Of a DNA stretch of 64,000 nt, positions 51,621-60,817 are shown piece after piece (position 1 is the first letter of the stretch; every line of letters starts with the position of its first letter). The stretch is from Clostridiales bacterium mt11 (lineage in GTDB: Bacteria > Bacillota > Clostridia > Tissierellales > Tepidimicrobiaceae). The stretch lies in assembly GCA_001282665.1 (NCBI GenBank), contig LN874944.1, positions 124,001 through 188,000 of the forward strand. Direction: 5' to 3'. The notes under the pieces are model-generated. The model made no database searches, was not told the DNA's origin, and saw only the letters and a program-made list of their open reading frames with translations. A program made the translations under genes and the position numbers.

Positions 51621-53105
51621 ATGTCTATTATTGATATTAAGAATCTTACATTTTGTCATTTAGGAAGTATAACCCCTATATTTGAAGATGTGAATTTACA
51701 ATTAGATACGGATTGGAAATTAGGCTTTATTGGAAGAAATGGTTATGGAAAGACAACTTTTTTAAATCTATTGATGGGAAAATATAAGTATGAAGGTAGT
51801 ATTTATTCTTCTATTCCTTTTGAATATTTTCCTTATAAAATTGAGGATAAAGATAAGATTACCATAGATGTAATTAAAGATGTTAAGGGAGAGTTTCCTC
51901 TTTGGAAATTGGAAAGAGAACTAAATCTTCTACAGGTAAGTGAAGATGTATTATATCGTAAATTTTCTACCCTTAGTGGTGGAGAGCAGACTAAGATATT
52001 ATTGGCAACTATGTTCATTGCAGAAGAGGATTTTCTTTTAATCGATGAACCAACCAATCATTTAGATACTTATGGCAGAGGGTTATTAGCAGAGTATTTG
52101 AACCAAAAATATGGATTTATAGTGGTATCCCATGATAGAGATTTTCTCAATCATATCATAGATCATGTTTTGTCCATTGAAAAGAATAAAATTGTACTAC
52201 AGAAAGGAAATTATGATACTTGGCAGCATAATAAGCATTTAGAAGACCAATTTGAATTGGAAGAGAATCAGAAGCTTAGAAAGGAAATTAGAAGGCTTAA
52301 GGAATCAGCAAGAGAGAAGGCTATTTGGTCTGATAGAGTGGAGGAAACTAAAATAGGATATGGTCCTACAGACCGAGGATATATTGGTCATATGGCTGCA
52401 AAGATGATGAAGCGTTCTAAATCTATTGAGAAGAGATACCAAAGAAATATAGAAGAGAAGGAAAAGCTTTTAAAGAATATTGAACCAATAGAAGAGCTCA
52501 AGATCCATTCTCTATGCCATCATTCCCAGCCTATTATAGAAGCTCAAGATTTAGTCATATCTTATGATAAAAAGGAGATATTTGAACCTGTAAATTTTAC
52601 CTTAAATCAAGGAGAATGTTTAGTTCTCTCGGGTATCAATGGCAGCGGTAAAAGTAGCATTATTAAACTTTTAATAGGGGAAGGTATCGAGTATACTGGC
52701 AAAATCTATAAGGGTAATAATCTTATAATTTCCTATGTTCCTCAGAGGTTTGACCATTTGAAAGGAAGTTTATTTCAATATATAGATGATAATAATTTAG
52801 ATAAGACTCAATTTTTAACCATATTGAGAAAACTTGGATTTAGCAGAGAACAATTTGATAAACCAATGGATAGTTATAGCAACGGTCAGAAGAAGAAGGT
52901 TTTAGTGGCAAAATCCATCTGTGAAGAAGCCCATATCTATATTTGGGATGAACCTCTTAATTATATCGATATCATATCTCGAATTCAGTTGGAAAATATG
53001 ATATTGAAATGTGCTCCTACGATGATAATGGTGGAACATGATAAAAAGTTTATAGAAAATGTGGCGACGGATGTAGTAGAGCTTGTATCGAAAAATAGGA
53101 TATAA
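51621..53105 (+). CDS. ABC-F ribosomal protection protein, Lsa/CplR-like
   Basis: This 494-aa protein has two ABC ATPase domains and no membrane helices. NBD1 shows GRNGYGKTTF, LSGGEQTK and LLIDEPTNHLD; NBD2 shows GINGSGKSS, SNGQKKK and IWDEPLNYID. A charged linker at about 210-290 reaches the ribosomal peptidyl-transferase centre. Size and motifs fit the Lsa/CplR group, which protects against lincosamides, streptogramin A and pleuromutilins. ATG 51621 follows AAAGGAGAG; the in-frame upstream start at 51603 precedes that site. The upstream attenuator fits drug-induced expression. The spectrum is inferred from the family. Confidence 0.88.
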   Translation: MSIIDIKNLTFCHLGSITPIFEDVNLQLDTDWKLGFIGRNGYGKTTFLNLLMGKYKYEGSIYSSIPFEYFPYKIEDKDKITIDVIKDVKGEFPLWKLERELNLLQVSEDVLYRKFSTLSGGEQTKILLATMFIAEEDFLLIDEPTNHLDTYGRGLLAEYLNQKYGFIVVSHDRDFLNHIIDHVLSIEKNKIVLQKGNYDTWQHNKHLEDQFELEENQKLRKEIRRLKESAREKAIWSDRVEETKIGYGPTDRGYIGHMAAKMMKRSKSIEKRYQRNIEEKEKLLKNIEPIEELKIHSLCHHSQPIIEAQDLVISYDKKEIFEPVNFTLNQGECLVLSGINGSGKSSIIKLLIGEGIEYTGKIYKGNNLIISYVPQRFDHLKGSLFQYIDDNNLDKTQFLTILRKLGFSREQFDKPMDSYSNGQKKKVLVAKSICEEAHIYIWDEPLNYIDIISRIQLENMILKCAPTMIMVEHDKKFIENVATDVVELVSKNRI

Positions 53106-53109
53106 AAAA

Positions 53110-53138
53110 CTCCCAATATGATTTAATCATATTGGGAG
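53110..53138. terminator. Bidirectional terminator between ABC-F and phosphatase genes
   Basis: CTCCCAATATGAT pairs with ATCATATTGGGAG around TTA. On the minus strand it is followed by a T-run (AAAAAA at 53104-53109 on +), so it serves the phosphatase gene best. Confidence 0.83.
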
Positions 53139-53146
53139 AATATTAT

Positions 53147-54814
53147 TTAAGCAGCTTTTTTGGCTTCTATCTCTTGGGATAATAGGTTTTGAATTGACTT
53201 TACTTGTTCAGGAGTCAATCCAACCTTTTCAATAAGATATTTTTCAGTAGCTTTTTGAAGGTCTATATCATTTAATTCTTCTATAGTGTCAACTCCTGCA
53301 ATCATCTTTAAGGAAGTCATGATATTGCTATTGGCAATTCTTTCATATTGTTCGCTATCCTTTTCAACATGATAGTAGTTCATATATGATACCATATAAT
53401 CTTCTTTTATCTCTTCAGCACTTGCTCCTGACAGTGCTTCAAATAATGCACTTACAAATCCAGCCCTATCCTTTCCTTCATTACAATGAACTAGGAATGG
53501 TCCTTCTTTTCCAATTATAAACTCAAGACCATCTTTAAGCTTTGTATTAAAATCATCAGCTGAGAAGTCTACTCCTAAGTTAAGATATACTACTTGACCG
53601 TTATCATATAAACTCTTGTAGTAGTTTGATTCAAAATCCTCTTTTGAGAAATATTCTTCTAATTCTTCCTTTGAATCTGCTAAGTTTATTACAGTTTTAA
53701 TCCCTGCCTCTTCAGCTAGTTTATCTGAGTATGCAGCACGACCTAACATTGGATTTACAGGGGAGCTACTTCTGTAAAGAATTCCTTCTTGGATATTTCC
53801 CATAACTACTGGACGGAAGTTTGCAAAAACAGAATCTGATGAATAATCATCTCTATCATTTGTACGAAGTTTATCTATGTTTCTAATCTTATAATCTTCT
53901 AGATAACCTGCTTTTTCTGCAATTTTAAAGTTGACTTCTGTACCCTCTGTAACATTATAGGTTTCAGCGAAGTTACCCATATTGATTGCTACAACTATAT
54001 TTTCAGGTTCCTTATCAGGTACAATTACTTCTTTTTTGTTATCAACATTACTGTATGTATCACCATATGGCATATTAATCAATTTATCCCCAACTTTTAC
54101 GGTTATAATATCACCGGGTTCAAATCCCATATTTTTAAAGCTTTCAACACTAATATCCGTTGTAATATTTCCATATTTACTTATGGATATAGTTTTTCCA
54201 TCTATATTGGCTAGATTAGAAATATTTTCAAGTGTTTGAGCTAGTTCTGCTCTAAGCATTTTATCATTAGGACATAATTTATTATTTAGACGACCTTTAA
54301 TTAATCCTAAATTATAGCAAATACTCATACTCTCCAAATATTCAGGTTGAATATCATCATAATCTTGAGTTCTCTTTATTAAGCTATCATCTTTAGTTGG
54401 CATGAATCCTTTGATTTCAATGACCTTAGCTAATAGCTGGGATACTTCTTCTCTAGAAACTTTTTCATCAAATTTAAATAGTTTATCTTGAGAAGCTTCT
54501 ATAAGTCCATTACTTTCAGCCCATCTTATGGAGTCTTCATATTTTTCTTCTGCAATATTCGTAAAGTTTGTTTCAAATTCTACTTCAGGTTTTCCAATTA
54601 AGCTGTGTACCGCTAATAATGCATCTTCCATATTCACTTCATCATATGGTTTAAAACCTTCTGGTTCTTCAGACATAAGTTTTTCATCTATCACAAAACT
54701 AACAGCCTCATCAAACCACTTTTTATTTCCAGCTGCTTCTGTTGAAATAGGTACAGCGAATGATAATAGCATTAGAACAGCTAACAATAGAGATATATTT
54801 TTTTCCCTTAACAT
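53147..54814 (-). CDS. Secreted S-layer-anchored tyrosine phosphatase (SLH repeats + CX5R phosphatase)
   Basis: This 555-aa protein starts with a signal peptide (LLLAVLMLLSFAVPISTEAAG) and three SLH-like repeats (WFDEAVSFVIDEKLM; YEDSIRWAESNGLIE; YLESMSICYNLGLIKG), then a ~90-residue beta domain, and a phosphatase domain with GILYRSSSPVNP and the catalytic loop VHCNEGKDRAG (Cys nucleophile, CX5R). The C-terminal region is helical. It should be exported and held in the cell wall, acting on phosphotyrosine, inositol phosphate or nucleotides outside. I chose ATG 54814, which gives a clean signal peptide; the longer frame from 54868 does not. A decayed copy is at 50641. Confidence 0.83.
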   Translation of the reverse strand: MLREKNISLLLAVLMLLSFAVPISTEAAGNKKWFDEAVSFVIDEKLMSEEPEGFKPYDEVNMEDALLAVHSLIGKPEVEFETNFTNIAEEKYEDSIRWAESNGLIEASQDKLFKFDEKVSREEVSQLLAKVIEIKGFMPTKDDSLIKRTQDYDDIQPEYLESMSICYNLGLIKGRLNNKLCPNDKMLRAELAQTLENISNLANIDGKTISISKYGNITTDISVESFKNMGFEPGDIITVKVGDKLINMPYGDTYSNVDNKKEVIVPDKEPENIVVAINMGNFAETYNVTEGTEVNFKIAEKAGYLEDYKIRNIDKLRTNDRDDYSSDSVFANFRPVVMGNIQEGILYRSSSPVNPMLGRAAYSDKLAEEAGIKTVINLADSKEELEEYFSKEDFESNYYKSLYDNGQVVYLNLGVDFSADDFNTKLKDGLEFIIGKEGPFLVHCNEGKDRAGFVSALFEALSGASAEEIKEDYMVSYMNYYHVEKDSEQYERIANSNIMTSLKMIAGVDTIEELNDIDLQKATEKYLIEKVGLTPEQVKSIQNLLSQEIEAKKAA

Positions 54815-54941
54815 AATAAATTCAGTCCACCTTTCTTTTGTTGGTTTAATATACTTAAATATTAACACAGCCTAATTCTTAAATCAATGTAATACTTAAA
54901 GTGGAAAATTTATTCTTTAATATAATAAAAAATTCAATATT

Positions 54942-54955
54942 GTAACATATGTTAC
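54942..54955. promoter_or_regulatory. Crp/Fnr-type palindrome upstream of hcp
   Basis: GTAACATATGTTAC is centred about 45 bp upstream of the expected start site (a TATACT-like -10 lies at 54982-54987), a typical activator position. Conserved before the truncated hcp copy. The HcpR-type nitrosative-stress regulator is the likely ligand; no such gene is in the window. Confidence 0.65.
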
Positions 54956-55017
54956 CGAAATTATAGGGATTATCTATTAAAATATACTCAACGATAAAAA
55001 CTTAGGGGGTTTGAAAG

Positions 55018-56670
55018 ATGGGTATGTTTTGTTATCAATGTCAGGAAACAGCTGGAGGAAAAGGCTGCACAAAAGTAGGGGTATGTGGCAAAACAGCAGA
55101 TTTAGCTAATTTACAGGACTTAATGATATATGCTCTAAAGGGAATTTCAGTATTAGGGTTAAAAGCAGATGAAATAGGATATGAGGAGCCTAAATTAGAT
55201 AGATTTATAATAGAAGGATTGTTTATGACAATAACAAATGTAAACTTTGATAATGAAAGGTTCCTTCAAAAGATAAAAGAAGCACTTAAGATGAGAGATG
55301 AGTTAAAAGAAGTTTTAATTAAAAAGGGAGTAGATCTAGGAGAATTAAAAGATACTGCTATATTTACAATTAATTCAAATGGTGAAATTACTTTTAAAGG
55401 GGATAGTAAAGAAGTAGGAGTTCTATCCACAGAAGATGAAGATATTAGGTCATTAAGAGAATTAATAACATATGGGGTTAAAGGTATGGCAGCTTATGCA
55501 GAACACGCAGATAATTTAGGATATTATGACATACAAATAGGTAAATTCATCAGAAGAGCTTTAGCTGCTACTTTAGATGATAGTTTAACCGTAGATGATT
55601 TAATTGCACTAACCTTAGAAACTGGTAAATTTGGGGTAAAGACAATGGCATTACTTGATGAAGCAAATACATCAACTTATGGAAATCCAGAAATTACTGA
55701 AGTAAATATAGGAGCAGGAAATAACCCAGCTATACTCGTTTCAGGTCATGATTTAAAGGATTTGGAAGAATTACTTGAGCAGACTAAAGGAACTGGAGTA
55801 GATGTTTATACCCATGGTGAAATGCTGCCAGCCCATTATTATCCATCGTTTAAGAAATATGACCACTTTGTAGGAAATTATGGGAATGCTTGGTGGAAAC
55901 AAAGAGAAGAATTTAAAAAATTCAATGGTCCTATACTATTTACGACAAACTGTATAATTCCTCCAAATGAAGTCTATAAGGATAGAGTGTACACTACGGG
56001 TTCATCGGGATATCCAGGCTTTAAACATATTCCAGATAGAGTAAATGGAGGGCATAAGGATTTTTCAGGGATAATAGAGCATGCTAAGAGGTTGCCAGCG
56101 CCAACTGAAATAGAAAGGGGAAGTATTGTTGGAGGATTTGCCCATGCACAGGTATTTGCTTTAGCTGATAAAGTAGTAGAAGCAGTTAAAACAGGAGCCA
56201 TTAAAAAATTCTTTGTAATGGCAGGCTGTGATGGTAGAATGAAGAGTAGGAATTACTACACGGAATTTGCAAAAGCTCTTCCAAAGGATACGGTTATATT
56301 GACTGCAGGATGTGCTAAATATAAATACAACAAGTTAAACTTAGGTGATATCAATGGGATCCCAAGGGTATTAGATGCAGGTCAATGTAATGACTCCTAT
56401 TCCTTAGCACTTATAGCTCTTAAACTAAAGGAAATATTTGAATTAAACGATATAAATGAATTGCCAATCGTATACAATATAGCTTGGTATGAACAAAAAG
56501 CTGTAATAGTATTGTTAGCATTACTACATTTAGGGGTAAAGAATATCCACTTAGGACCAACACTACCTGCATTTCTTTCACCAAATGTAGCCAATGTATT
56601 AGTAGAAAACTTTGGCATTGGAACTATTTCAAATGTTGAAGATGATATAAAGATGTTTATGGAAGCTTAA
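55018..56670 (+). CDS. hcp: Hydroxylamine reductase / hybrid-cluster protein Hcp
   Basis: This 550-aa protein carries an N-terminal 4Fe-4S motif (C5-x2-C8-x8-C17-x5-C23, MGMFCYQCQETAGGKGCTKVGVCG) and the hybrid Fe-S-O cluster ligands in the C-terminal part (SGHDLKDLEELLEQTKG, FTTNCIIPPNEVYKDRVYTTG, AGCDGRMKSRNYYTEFA, LTAGCAKYKYNKL, IAWYEQKAV). It reduces hydroxylamine or NO under nitrosative stress. GGGGGTTTGAAAG precedes the ATG. The GTAACATATGTTAC operator lies upstream; a terminator follows. Confidence 0.95.
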   Translation: MGMFCYQCQETAGGKGCTKVGVCGKTADLANLQDLMIYALKGISVLGLKADEIGYEEPKLDRFIIEGLFMTITNVNFDNERFLQKIKEALKMRDELKEVLIKKGVDLGELKDTAIFTINSNGEITFKGDSKEVGVLSTEDEDIRSLRELITYGVKGMAAYAEHADNLGYYDIQIGKFIRRALAATLDDSLTVDDLIALTLETGKFGVKTMALLDEANTSTYGNPEITEVNIGAGNNPAILVSGHDLKDLEELLEQTKGTGVDVYTHGEMLPAHYYPSFKKYDHFVGNYGNAWWKQREEFKKFNGPILFTTNCIIPPNEVYKDRVYTTGSSGYPGFKHIPDRVNGGHKDFSGIIEHAKRLPAPTEIERGSIVGGFAHAQVFALADKVVEAVKTGAIKKFFVMAGCDGRMKSRNYYTEFAKALPKDTVILTAGCAKYKYNKLNLGDINGIPRVLDAGQCNDSYSLALIALKLKEIFELNDINELPIVYNIAWYEQKAVIVLLALLHLGVKNIHLGPTLPAFLSPNVANVLVENFGIGTISNVEDDIKMFMEA

Positions 56671-56677
56671 AAAATCG

Positions 56678-56710
56678 ACCCTTTGCTCTAATGAAGAGCA
56701 AAGGGTTTTA
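56678..56710 (+). terminator. Intrinsic terminator after hcp
   Basis: ACCCTTTGCTCT pairs with AGAGCAAAGGGT around AATGA, followed by TTTTATG. Confidence 0.88.
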
Positions 56711-56839
56711 TGTTTTAAATTAGTTGAGTTGTTTTAGTAGAAAATATTATGACTACTAACTTGTAGTATTATAGAAAAGATTTTTAAAATAATATACAAT
56801 ATAATAAGATTATAAATTTTGTAAGAGAGGATGCAGATA

Positions 56840-57544
56840 GTGGAAAGATTTATTGAAGTAAATAATATCAATAAAGTTTATAAGATGGGTGAAGTTGAGA
56901 TAAAGGCTTTAGATAATATATCCTTCTCCATAGATAAGGGGGAGTTTGTGGTAGTAGTAGGACCAAGTGGTGCAGGAAAAAGCACTGTCCTAAATATCTT
57001 AGGGGGAATGGATTCTCCAACTAGTGGCGAACTAATTGTCGACAATAACGAAATAAGTGAATATTCATCAAGGGAGTTAACTACTTATAGAAGACATGAT
57101 ATAGGCTTTGTGTTTCAATTTTATAATCTAGTTCAAAATCTAACTGCATTAGAAAATATAGAACTAGCTACAGAAATATGTAAAGACCCTTTTAAACCAG
57201 AAATGGTATTGGAACAAGTAGGTCTTGAAAATAGGAGAGATAATTTTCCTAGTCAATTATCAGGAGGAGAACAACAGAGGATAGCCATAGCTAGAGCTCT
57301 TGCTAAAAATCCTAAATTACTGTTATGTGATGAACCTACAGGAGCATTGGATTACAATACTGGAAAATCAGTATTGAAACTGTTGCAGGACACCAGTAGA
57401 AATAATAATATGACCGTAGTGGTGGTTACACACAACTTAGCCATTGCGCCTATGGCTGATAAGGTGATAAAGATAAAAAATGGCAGAGTTGAGTCAGAAG
57501 GAATAAATAAAAATTCTCTTCCTATAGAAAGGATAGAGTGGTAA
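56840..57544 (+). CDS. MacB/LolD-type ABC ATPase
   Basis: This 234-aa ATPase has Walker A GPSGAGKST, signature LSGGEQQRIAIARAL, Walker B LLLCDEPTGALD and H-loop VTHN, all of the MacB/LolD/FtsE branch. GTG 56840 gives a 9-bp spacing from AGAGAGG; ATG 56831 is in frame but sits directly on that site. It pairs with the large FtsX-type permease that starts 1 bp after its stop. Such mechanotransmission systems export or extract substrates from the membrane without moving them through a channel. Confidence 0.89.
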   Translation: MERFIEVNNINKVYKMGEVEIKALDNISFSIDKGEFVVVVGPSGAGKSTVLNILGGMDSPTSGELIVDNNEISEYSSRELTTYRRHDIGFVFQFYNLVQNLTALENIELATEICKDPFKPEMVLEQVGLENRRDNFPSQLSGGEQQRIAIARALAKNPKLLLCDEPTGALDYNTGKSVLKLLQDTSRNNNMTVVVVTHNLAIAPMADKVIKIKNGRVESEGINKNSLPIERIEW

Positions 57545-57545
57545 T

Positions 57546-60500
57546 ATGAAAAGTTCCTTATTGAAAGATACATTTAGGGAAATTTCAAATACTCTAGGAA
57601 GGTTTTTATCCATATTTGCCATAGTGGCTTTAGGAGTAGGTTTTTTTGCTGGAATAAAGGCTACAGCTCCAGATATGAAGGTTACAGCAGATAAATATTT
57701 TGATGATTATCGGTTGATGGATTTGTGGCTTATATCCACTATGGGGTTTAACGAAAAGGATTTAGAGGAGATAAAAAAGGTAGAAGGAATCCAAGGAATA
57801 TCTCCTAGCTACTCTATAGATGCCATAATAAAGGAGAAGGACAATAGTAAAGTAGTGAAATTAATATCTCTACCTATGGATAAGGTTGGAACTAAGGATG
57901 AATCCTATATAAATCGAGTAAGATTAGTAAAAGGGAGATATCCAGAAAAGCCTGGGGAATGTTTAGTGGAAAGTGGAAGTATGACAACGGAATCTCTGCC
58001 ATTAGGTTCTACCATTAAGTTTTTCTCAGGGACTGATGAGGATATTTCAAAAAGTTTAAAGACGGATGAGTACACTATAGTAGGTTTAGTAGAAAGTCCC
58101 TCTTATATTTCTTTTGAAAGAGGTACCAGTACTATTGGCAATGGTAAAATAGATAGTTTTATTATGATTCCTGAAGAGGATTTTTCATTACCCGTCTATA
58201 CAGACATATATATAACGGTGAAAGAAGCTAGAGATGTTTTAACCTATGATGATGAATATGATAATATATTAACTCCTATTCAAAAGGATTTAGAAGGCAT
58301 AGGAGAAGTTAGGAAAGAATCTCGATATCAAGAAATAGTAGATGAAGCTAATGAAAAATTAGAAGAAGGTAGAAAGGAATTAAAAGATGGAGAAGAGAAA
58401 CAGGAAAAAGAACTAAAAGAAGCAGAACAGAAGTTGGTCAATGCAAAGAACCAAATACAAGAAGGGGAAATAGAATTAGCTAATAGAGAAGATGAATTTT
58501 ACAGAACTACTAATAGAGCAAGAGAAAGGTTAAGAGAAGAAGAGGACAAATTAAAAAAAGGAGAAGTTGAATACTATAAAAACCTTAATTCATTTAACGA
58601 GATGAAAGATAAAGGGAATGAGGAGTTAAAAGAAGCAGAGACGAAAATAATTAATGTCGAAAAGGAAATAGAAAAACAAGTAATTGAGTTAAATCAACTT
58701 AAATTGAGTTTAGATAGTATACAAGACCCAGAAGAAAAAGCTAAGACATCGGCTATGATTGAAGTTAGTGAAAAGAAAATCGAAGAGACTAAAAAGCAAA
58801 TTTCCTCATCTAGAATGGAATTAGAAAAGAAGAAACAAGAGCTTATCTCAGGAGAGCAGAAATTAAATGCAGCGAAGAGGACCATAGATGAAGGCAAGGT
58901 GAAGTTAGAAGAGGAAAAGAAAAGATTAGAGGACTCTAAAACCAAAGCTCTAGGGGAGTTTGCTAAAGGGCATAGAGAGCTAGATTCATCTAAAAAAGAA
59001 TATGAAGAAGGATATAAAGAATATTTAAAGGCTAAGAAGGAATCTGATGAGAAAATCCAAGAGGCTAGAGATGAGATAGCCAAAGGGGAAAAGGAGTTAA
59101 AGGAGATTGAAAAGCCTAAATGGTATGTAATAAAAAGAAACCAAACTAGAGACTTTATCGACTATGAGATGGCAGCTGATAGAATAGATGCTGTAGCAAA
59201 GGTATTTCCCGTATTTTTCTTTGTTATATCCGTATTGGTTTGTTTAACCACTATGACTAGAATGGTGGATGAGCAGAGAACCTATATAGGAAGTCTAAAA
59301 GCTATGGGATATAGGAATATCTCTATTGCGTCAAAGTATTTAATTTATGCAGCTATGGCTAGTTTAAGTGGTAGTATAATAGGACTATTAGTAGGGTTTA
59401 AAGCTTTTCCAACGGTAATATTCAATGCCTATAGGATAATGTATATAATGCCTCCTGTTATAACGGAGTTCAACACTTATTATGCCGTTGCCTCTACATT
59501 GGTAGCTGTTATAGCTACAACCATGGCAGCTTGGATAGCTTGTTACAATGAATTAATAGAAACACCAGCTTTCCTTTTAAGACCTAAAGCTCCTAAACCA
59601 GGACAGAGGATTTTTTTAGAACGAATAAATTTTATTTGGTCCAAATTGAAGTTTTCACAGAAGGTTACTGCAAGAAATCTATTTAGATATAAAAGACGTC
59701 TATTCATGACTATAATCGGCATAAGCGGATGTACTGCTTTACTTTTAACTGGTTTTGGTCTGAAGGATTCTATAATGTCTATAGCCATTAAACAATTTGA
59801 TGAAATATATAGATACCAAATGGTCATAGAATTAAAGAATAGTATGAAGGAAGGGAAAAGGCTGGAATTTTTGGATTCACTAAAGGAAGATTCAAGGATA
59901 AAGGATTATACTTTAATTAAAGAGCAGGCCATGGATATAGGAAAGGGAGATATAGAAAAAAACGCCAACCTAATAGTATTTGAAAATCCAAATAGGATTC
60001 AAGATTTTATTGTTTTAAGAAATCGAATGACAGGAGAAAAGATGTCCCTGTATGAAGATGGAATAATATTGACGGAGAAGATAGCAAAACTTTTAAATGC
60101 AGAAATTGGAGATGAAATATATATAAAAGATGAAGATGGCAATAGATTAAATGTAAAGATTACAGGGGTTACAGAGAATTATGCAAATCATTATATCTAT
60201 ATGTCTCCAAAGATGTACGAGAATGTTTTTGGACAAAGGGTAGAATTCCAGAAACTATTGGTAAAGACCATCGGTACGGATAAGGTATTTGAAGATAATC
60301 TCTCCAAGGATTTATTAAAAAATCAAGGAATATCTTCTATAAGTTTCATTACAGGTATAAGTAAAAGTTTTAAAGATATGATAGGCAGTTTAAACTATGT
60401 AATCATGGTTCTCATATTTTCAGCAGGAGCTTTAGCTTTTGTAGTATTGTATAATCTAACCAATATAAATATAAGTGAGAGGATTAGAGAGATTGCTACA

Positions 60501-60791
60501 ATTAAGGTCCTAGGCTTTTATGATGGGGAAGTTTCCAGATATGTCTATAGGGAGAATATGATCCTTACCATAATGGGTACAATTTTAGGGCTTGTTTTGG
60601 GAGTATTTCTCCATAGGTTCATAATTTTCACAACTGAAATAGAGTTTATCATGTTTGGAAGGGAGATAAGGGCTGTAAGCTATGTGTATTCAGCTATTCT
60701 TACTATAATATTTGCAGTGTTGGTGAACTTTGTAATGTATTTTAAACTTAAAAAAGTAGATATGGTAGAGTCTTTAAAATCCATAGATTAA
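57546..60791 (+). CDS. FtsX-type permease with a large coiled coil
   Basis: This 1081-aa permease has FtsX/MacB-type membrane domains: the first helix near residue 20 (FAIVALGVGFFAGIKA), a cluster around 550-690 (VFFFVISVLVCL ... MAAWIACY), and a C-terminal cluster (MVLIFSAGALAFVVLYN ... LTIIFAVLVNFVMYF). Between about 265 and 530 lies a long charged heptad-rich region (EEGRKELKDGEEKQEKELKE and onward), expected to form an extended antiparallel coiled coil outside the cell. This layout is known from SMC-like clostridial YhgE/FtsX proteins. It works with the ATPase encoded just upstream; substrate unknown. Confidence 0.88.
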   Translation: MKSSLLKDTFREISNTLGRFLSIFAIVALGVGFFAGIKATAPDMKVTADKYFDDYRLMDLWLISTMGFNEKDLEEIKKVEGIQGISPSYSIDAIIKEKDNSKVVKLISLPMDKVGTKDESYINRVRLVKGRYPEKPGECLVESGSMTTESLPLGSTIKFFSGTDEDISKSLKTDEYTIVGLVESPSYISFERGTSTIGNGKIDSFIMIPEEDFSLPVYTDIYITVKEARDVLTYDDEYDNILTPIQKDLEGIGEVRKESRYQEIVDEANEKLEEGRKELKDGEEKQEKELKEAEQKLVNAKNQIQEGEIELANREDEFYRTTNRARERLREEEDKLKKGEVEYYKNLNSFNEMKDKGNEELKEAETKIINVEKEIEKQVIELNQLKLSLDSIQDPEEKAKTSAMIEVSEKKIEETKKQISSSRMELEKKKQELISGEQKLNAAKRTIDEGKVKLEEEKKRLEDSKTKALGEFAKGHRELDSSKKEYEEGYKEYLKAKKESDEKIQEARDEIAKGEKELKEIEKPKWYVIKRNQTRDFIDYEMAADRIDAVAKVFPVFFFVISVLVCLTTMTRMVDEQRTYIGSLKAMGYRNISIASKYLIYAAMASLSGSIIGLLVGFKAFPTVIFNAYRIMYIMPPVITEFNTYYAVASTLVAVIATTMAAWIACYNELIETPAFLLRPKAPKPGQRIFLERINFIWSKLKFSQKVTARNLFRYKRRLFMTIIGISGCTALLLTGFGLKDSIMSIAIKQFDEIYRYQMVIELKNSMKEGKRLEFLDSLKEDSRIKDYTLIKEQAMDIGKGDIEKNANLIVFENPNRIQDFIVLRNRMTGEKMSLYEDGIILTEKIAKLLNAEIGDEIYIKDEDGNRLNVKITGVTENYANHYIYMSPKMYENVFGQRVEFQKLLVKTIGTDKVFEDNLSKDLLKNQGISSISFITGISKSFKDMIGSLNYVIMVLIFSAGALAFVVLYNLTNINISERIREIATIKVLGFYDGEVSRYVYRENMILTIMGTILGLVLGVFLHRFIIFTTEIEFIMFGREIRAVSYVYSAILTIIFAVLVNFVMYFKLKKVDMVESLKSID

Positions 60792-60817
60792 CCCAGTGGA
60801 AAATCCACTGGGTTTTT
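60792..60817. terminator. Bidirectional terminator between the FtsX gene and cssS
   Basis: CCCAGTGGA pairs with TCCACTGGG around AAA, followed by TTTTT on the + strand. It ends two convergent operons. Confidence 0.85.
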
